A DNA stretch of 41,672 bases from a bacterium (GTDB lineage Bacteria > ARS69). The notes under the pieces were generated by a model, which was given only the letters and a program-made list of their open reading frames with translations, did not search any database and was not told where the DNA came from. Shown here piece after piece: positions 40,637 through 41,672 of the stretch (position 1 is the first letter of the stretch; each line of letters opens with the position of its first letter). A program made the translations under genes and the position numbers. The stretch spans positions 1-41,672 of the forward strand of contig JALGZR010000017.1 of NCBI GenBank assembly GCA_025774805.1. The letters are read 5' to 3'.

Positions 40637-41529
40637 GAGGATCGCTCGCCGTCGGGGACGACCCGGGTTCCCGTGCGGTGGGCCATCGCCTCGAGCACGC
40701 GCGGCGGCACCGTGATGATCGCCTCCTCTCCTCCGCCCTCGACGAAGTCGATGCTGGCCTCGATCTTCGGACCCATGCTTCCGGGCGGGAACTGGCCGTC
40801 GTCGAGATGACGCCGGGCCTCCGAGACCGTCATCCTCTCGATCAAGCGCTCCCGCGGGCTCCCGAAATCGAGGGCGGCGCCGTCGACGTTCGTGAGATTG
40901 ACGAGCTGCCGGGCTCCGAGCTGTCGACCGAGCACCGCCGCCGCACGGTCCTTGTCGATGACGGCCTCGACGCCCCGCAGGCACCCCGTTGCGCTGCGAA
41001 CCACCGGGACGCCGCCGCCCCCCGCGGCGATCACGACCGCGCCGCTGTTCACCAGAGAGCGGATCGCCTCCCACTCCACGATCTCGACGGGACGGGGCGA
41101 GGGCACGACCCGCCGGAATCCGCGATCTCTATCCTCCCGGAAGACCCACCCCTTTCGCGACTCCAGCTCCCGGGCCCGCACCGCGGCGTAGAAGGGTCCG
41201 ATCGGCTTCGTGGGGCGGGTCATCGCCGGATCCGCGCTGTCGACGACGCACTGGGTCACGACCGAGACCACGGGGCGGCGGACGCCGCGGGCGGTCAGCT
41301 CGTTTACGTCGAGCGGCATGGGCGGGATCGTGTCCCTCGCGGCCTCGTTGCGGACGATGATGTTGCCGACGATCGGACCGTTTCCGTGCGAGAGCACGAC
41401 CCTCTCGCCGGACGCAATGAGGTCCGCGACGGCGGACATCGCCTGGGTCGTGATCGCGATCTGCTCCTCGATCGTCCCGGCGCCGGTCGGGGGGAGAATC
41501 GCGTTTCCGCCGAGAGTGACGACGATCAT
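40633..41529 (-). CDS. arcC: Carbamate kinase, lacking a conserved internal segment
   Basis: A 298-aa kinase-family protein that would make ATP from carbamoyl phosphate and ADP. Family landmarks: MIVVTLGGNAI at the N-terminus, SHGNGPIVGN, DPAMTRPTKPIGPFY, FRRVVPSPRPVEIVE, VIAAGGGGVPVV, GVEAVIDKDRAA, and FPPGSMGPKIEA. Between MPLDV and NELTARGV about 18 residues usually present in the family (around the SQGxIGY motif) are missing without a frame change. Whether the enzyme is active is therefore open. The ATG at 41529 begins exactly as the family does; the SD is poor. It opens the nine-gene operon. Element A3 lies upstream. In E. coli a carbamate kinase homologue (yqeA) lies with ssnA in the yge/ygf purine gene cluster, a similar neighbourhood. 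Confidence 0.88.
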   Translation of the reverse strand: MIVVTLGGNAILPPTGAGTIEEQIAITTQAMSAVADLIASGERVVLSHGNGPIVGNIIVRNEAARDTIPPMPLDVNELTARGVRRPVVSVVTQCVVDSADPAMTRPTKPIGPFYAAVRARELESRKGWVFREDRDRGFRRVVPSPRPVEIVEWEAIRSLVNSGAVVIAAGGGGVPVVRSATGCLRGVEAVIDKDRAAAVLGRQLGARQLVNLTNVDGAALDFGSPRERLIERMTVSEARRHLDDGQFPPGSMGPKIEASIDFVEGGGEEAIITVPPRVLEAMAHRTGTRVVPDGERSS

Positions 41530-41561
41530 GGGCGCGCTCGGACCACCGGGCCCAAGGTCCT

Positions 41562-41672
41562 AGCCCGGACTATTCATGAAGGGCCGTCGCGAGATCGTGG
41601 AGACGCCCACCGGACGGGCACCCGCAGGGGCTCGAACCCGAGGCGTATCTGAACGATACGTCGCAGGGTGCG
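41562..41672 (+). repeat. Palindromic intergenic element A3 (cut by the window edge)
   Basis: The left 111 bp of an A element: terminal repeat AGCCCGGACTATTCATGAA (41562-41580), the inner arm CCACCGGACGGGC, and apical stem CGTATC/GATACG at 41644-41649/41655-41660. It is preceded by CT, forming the same CTAG seen at other element ends. Same orientation as A2. It lies 32 bp upstream of the carbamate kinase gene; its right half lies outside the window. Confidence 0.88.

Overview
The window is GC-rich DNA from a Gram-negative, probably FCB-superphylum bacterium of the Eisenbacteria / Krumholzibacteriota / Latescibacterota kind. This placement is an inference from gene style. The window has several large exported lamin-tail-domain (LTD) proteins ending in FlgD-type Ig domains, PorV/UPF0164-like and other outer-membrane barrels, many lipoproteins, and GTG/TTG starts. 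No rRNA, tRNA, CRISPR array or transposase gene was found. Nearly all genes lie on the minus strand; only a small membrane lipoprotein (2546-3373) and an EF-G gene (28869-30935) are on the plus strand.

Layout, left to right: the 5' part of trkH (off the left edge) and trkA, a K+ uptake pair separated by a palindromic repeat; a plus-strand lipoprotein; an exported hypothetical; a trio of small DNA-binding proteins (HU, MerR/excisionase-type HTH, HU); an M20 metallopeptidase; three exported proteins (LTD protein, small secreted protein, 993-aa LTD/OB-fold/FlgD protein); a six-gene surface operon reading 25181 to 13848 (two LTD proteins, PorV-like barrel, helix-hairpin-helix protein fused to a barrel, second PorV-like barrel, 5'-nucleotidase-type phosphatase); a sugar ABC importer (two permeases and a binding lipoprotein, no ATPase); divergent fusA; and a nine-gene operon reading 41529 to 30999 with mostly 1-4 nt overlaps: carbamate kinase, SsnA/MtaD-like amidohydrolase, BMP nucleoside-binding lipoprotein, family-2 glycosyltransferase, nucleoside ABC ATPase, two permeases, alkaline-phosphatase lipoprotein, and a ComEC-type metallo-beta-lactamase lipoprotein.

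How the genes may work together (inference): both large operons point at handling of extracellular nucleic-acid material. In the nine-gene operon a surface phosphatase could release nucleosides, BMP and the ABC transporter import them, and the amidohydrolase and carbamate kinase would act in purine/ureide catabolism. In the six-gene operon a 5'-nucleotidase travels with an outer-membrane barrel carrying DNA-binding-type HhH motifs and with LTD/OB-fold proteins whose domains usually accompany secreted nucleases.

The strongest candidate for something undescribed is a superfamily of about 175-180 bp imperfectly palindromic intergenic elements, in two related forms (A: 3 copies; B: 3 full, 1 internally deleted, 1 diverged). 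A and B share the same flanks around an apical 6-bp hairpin whose three central pairs differ by paired (compensatory) changes. Several copies begin exactly at, or inside, the stop codon of the upstream gene, and one remnant supplies the start codon of a permease gene.
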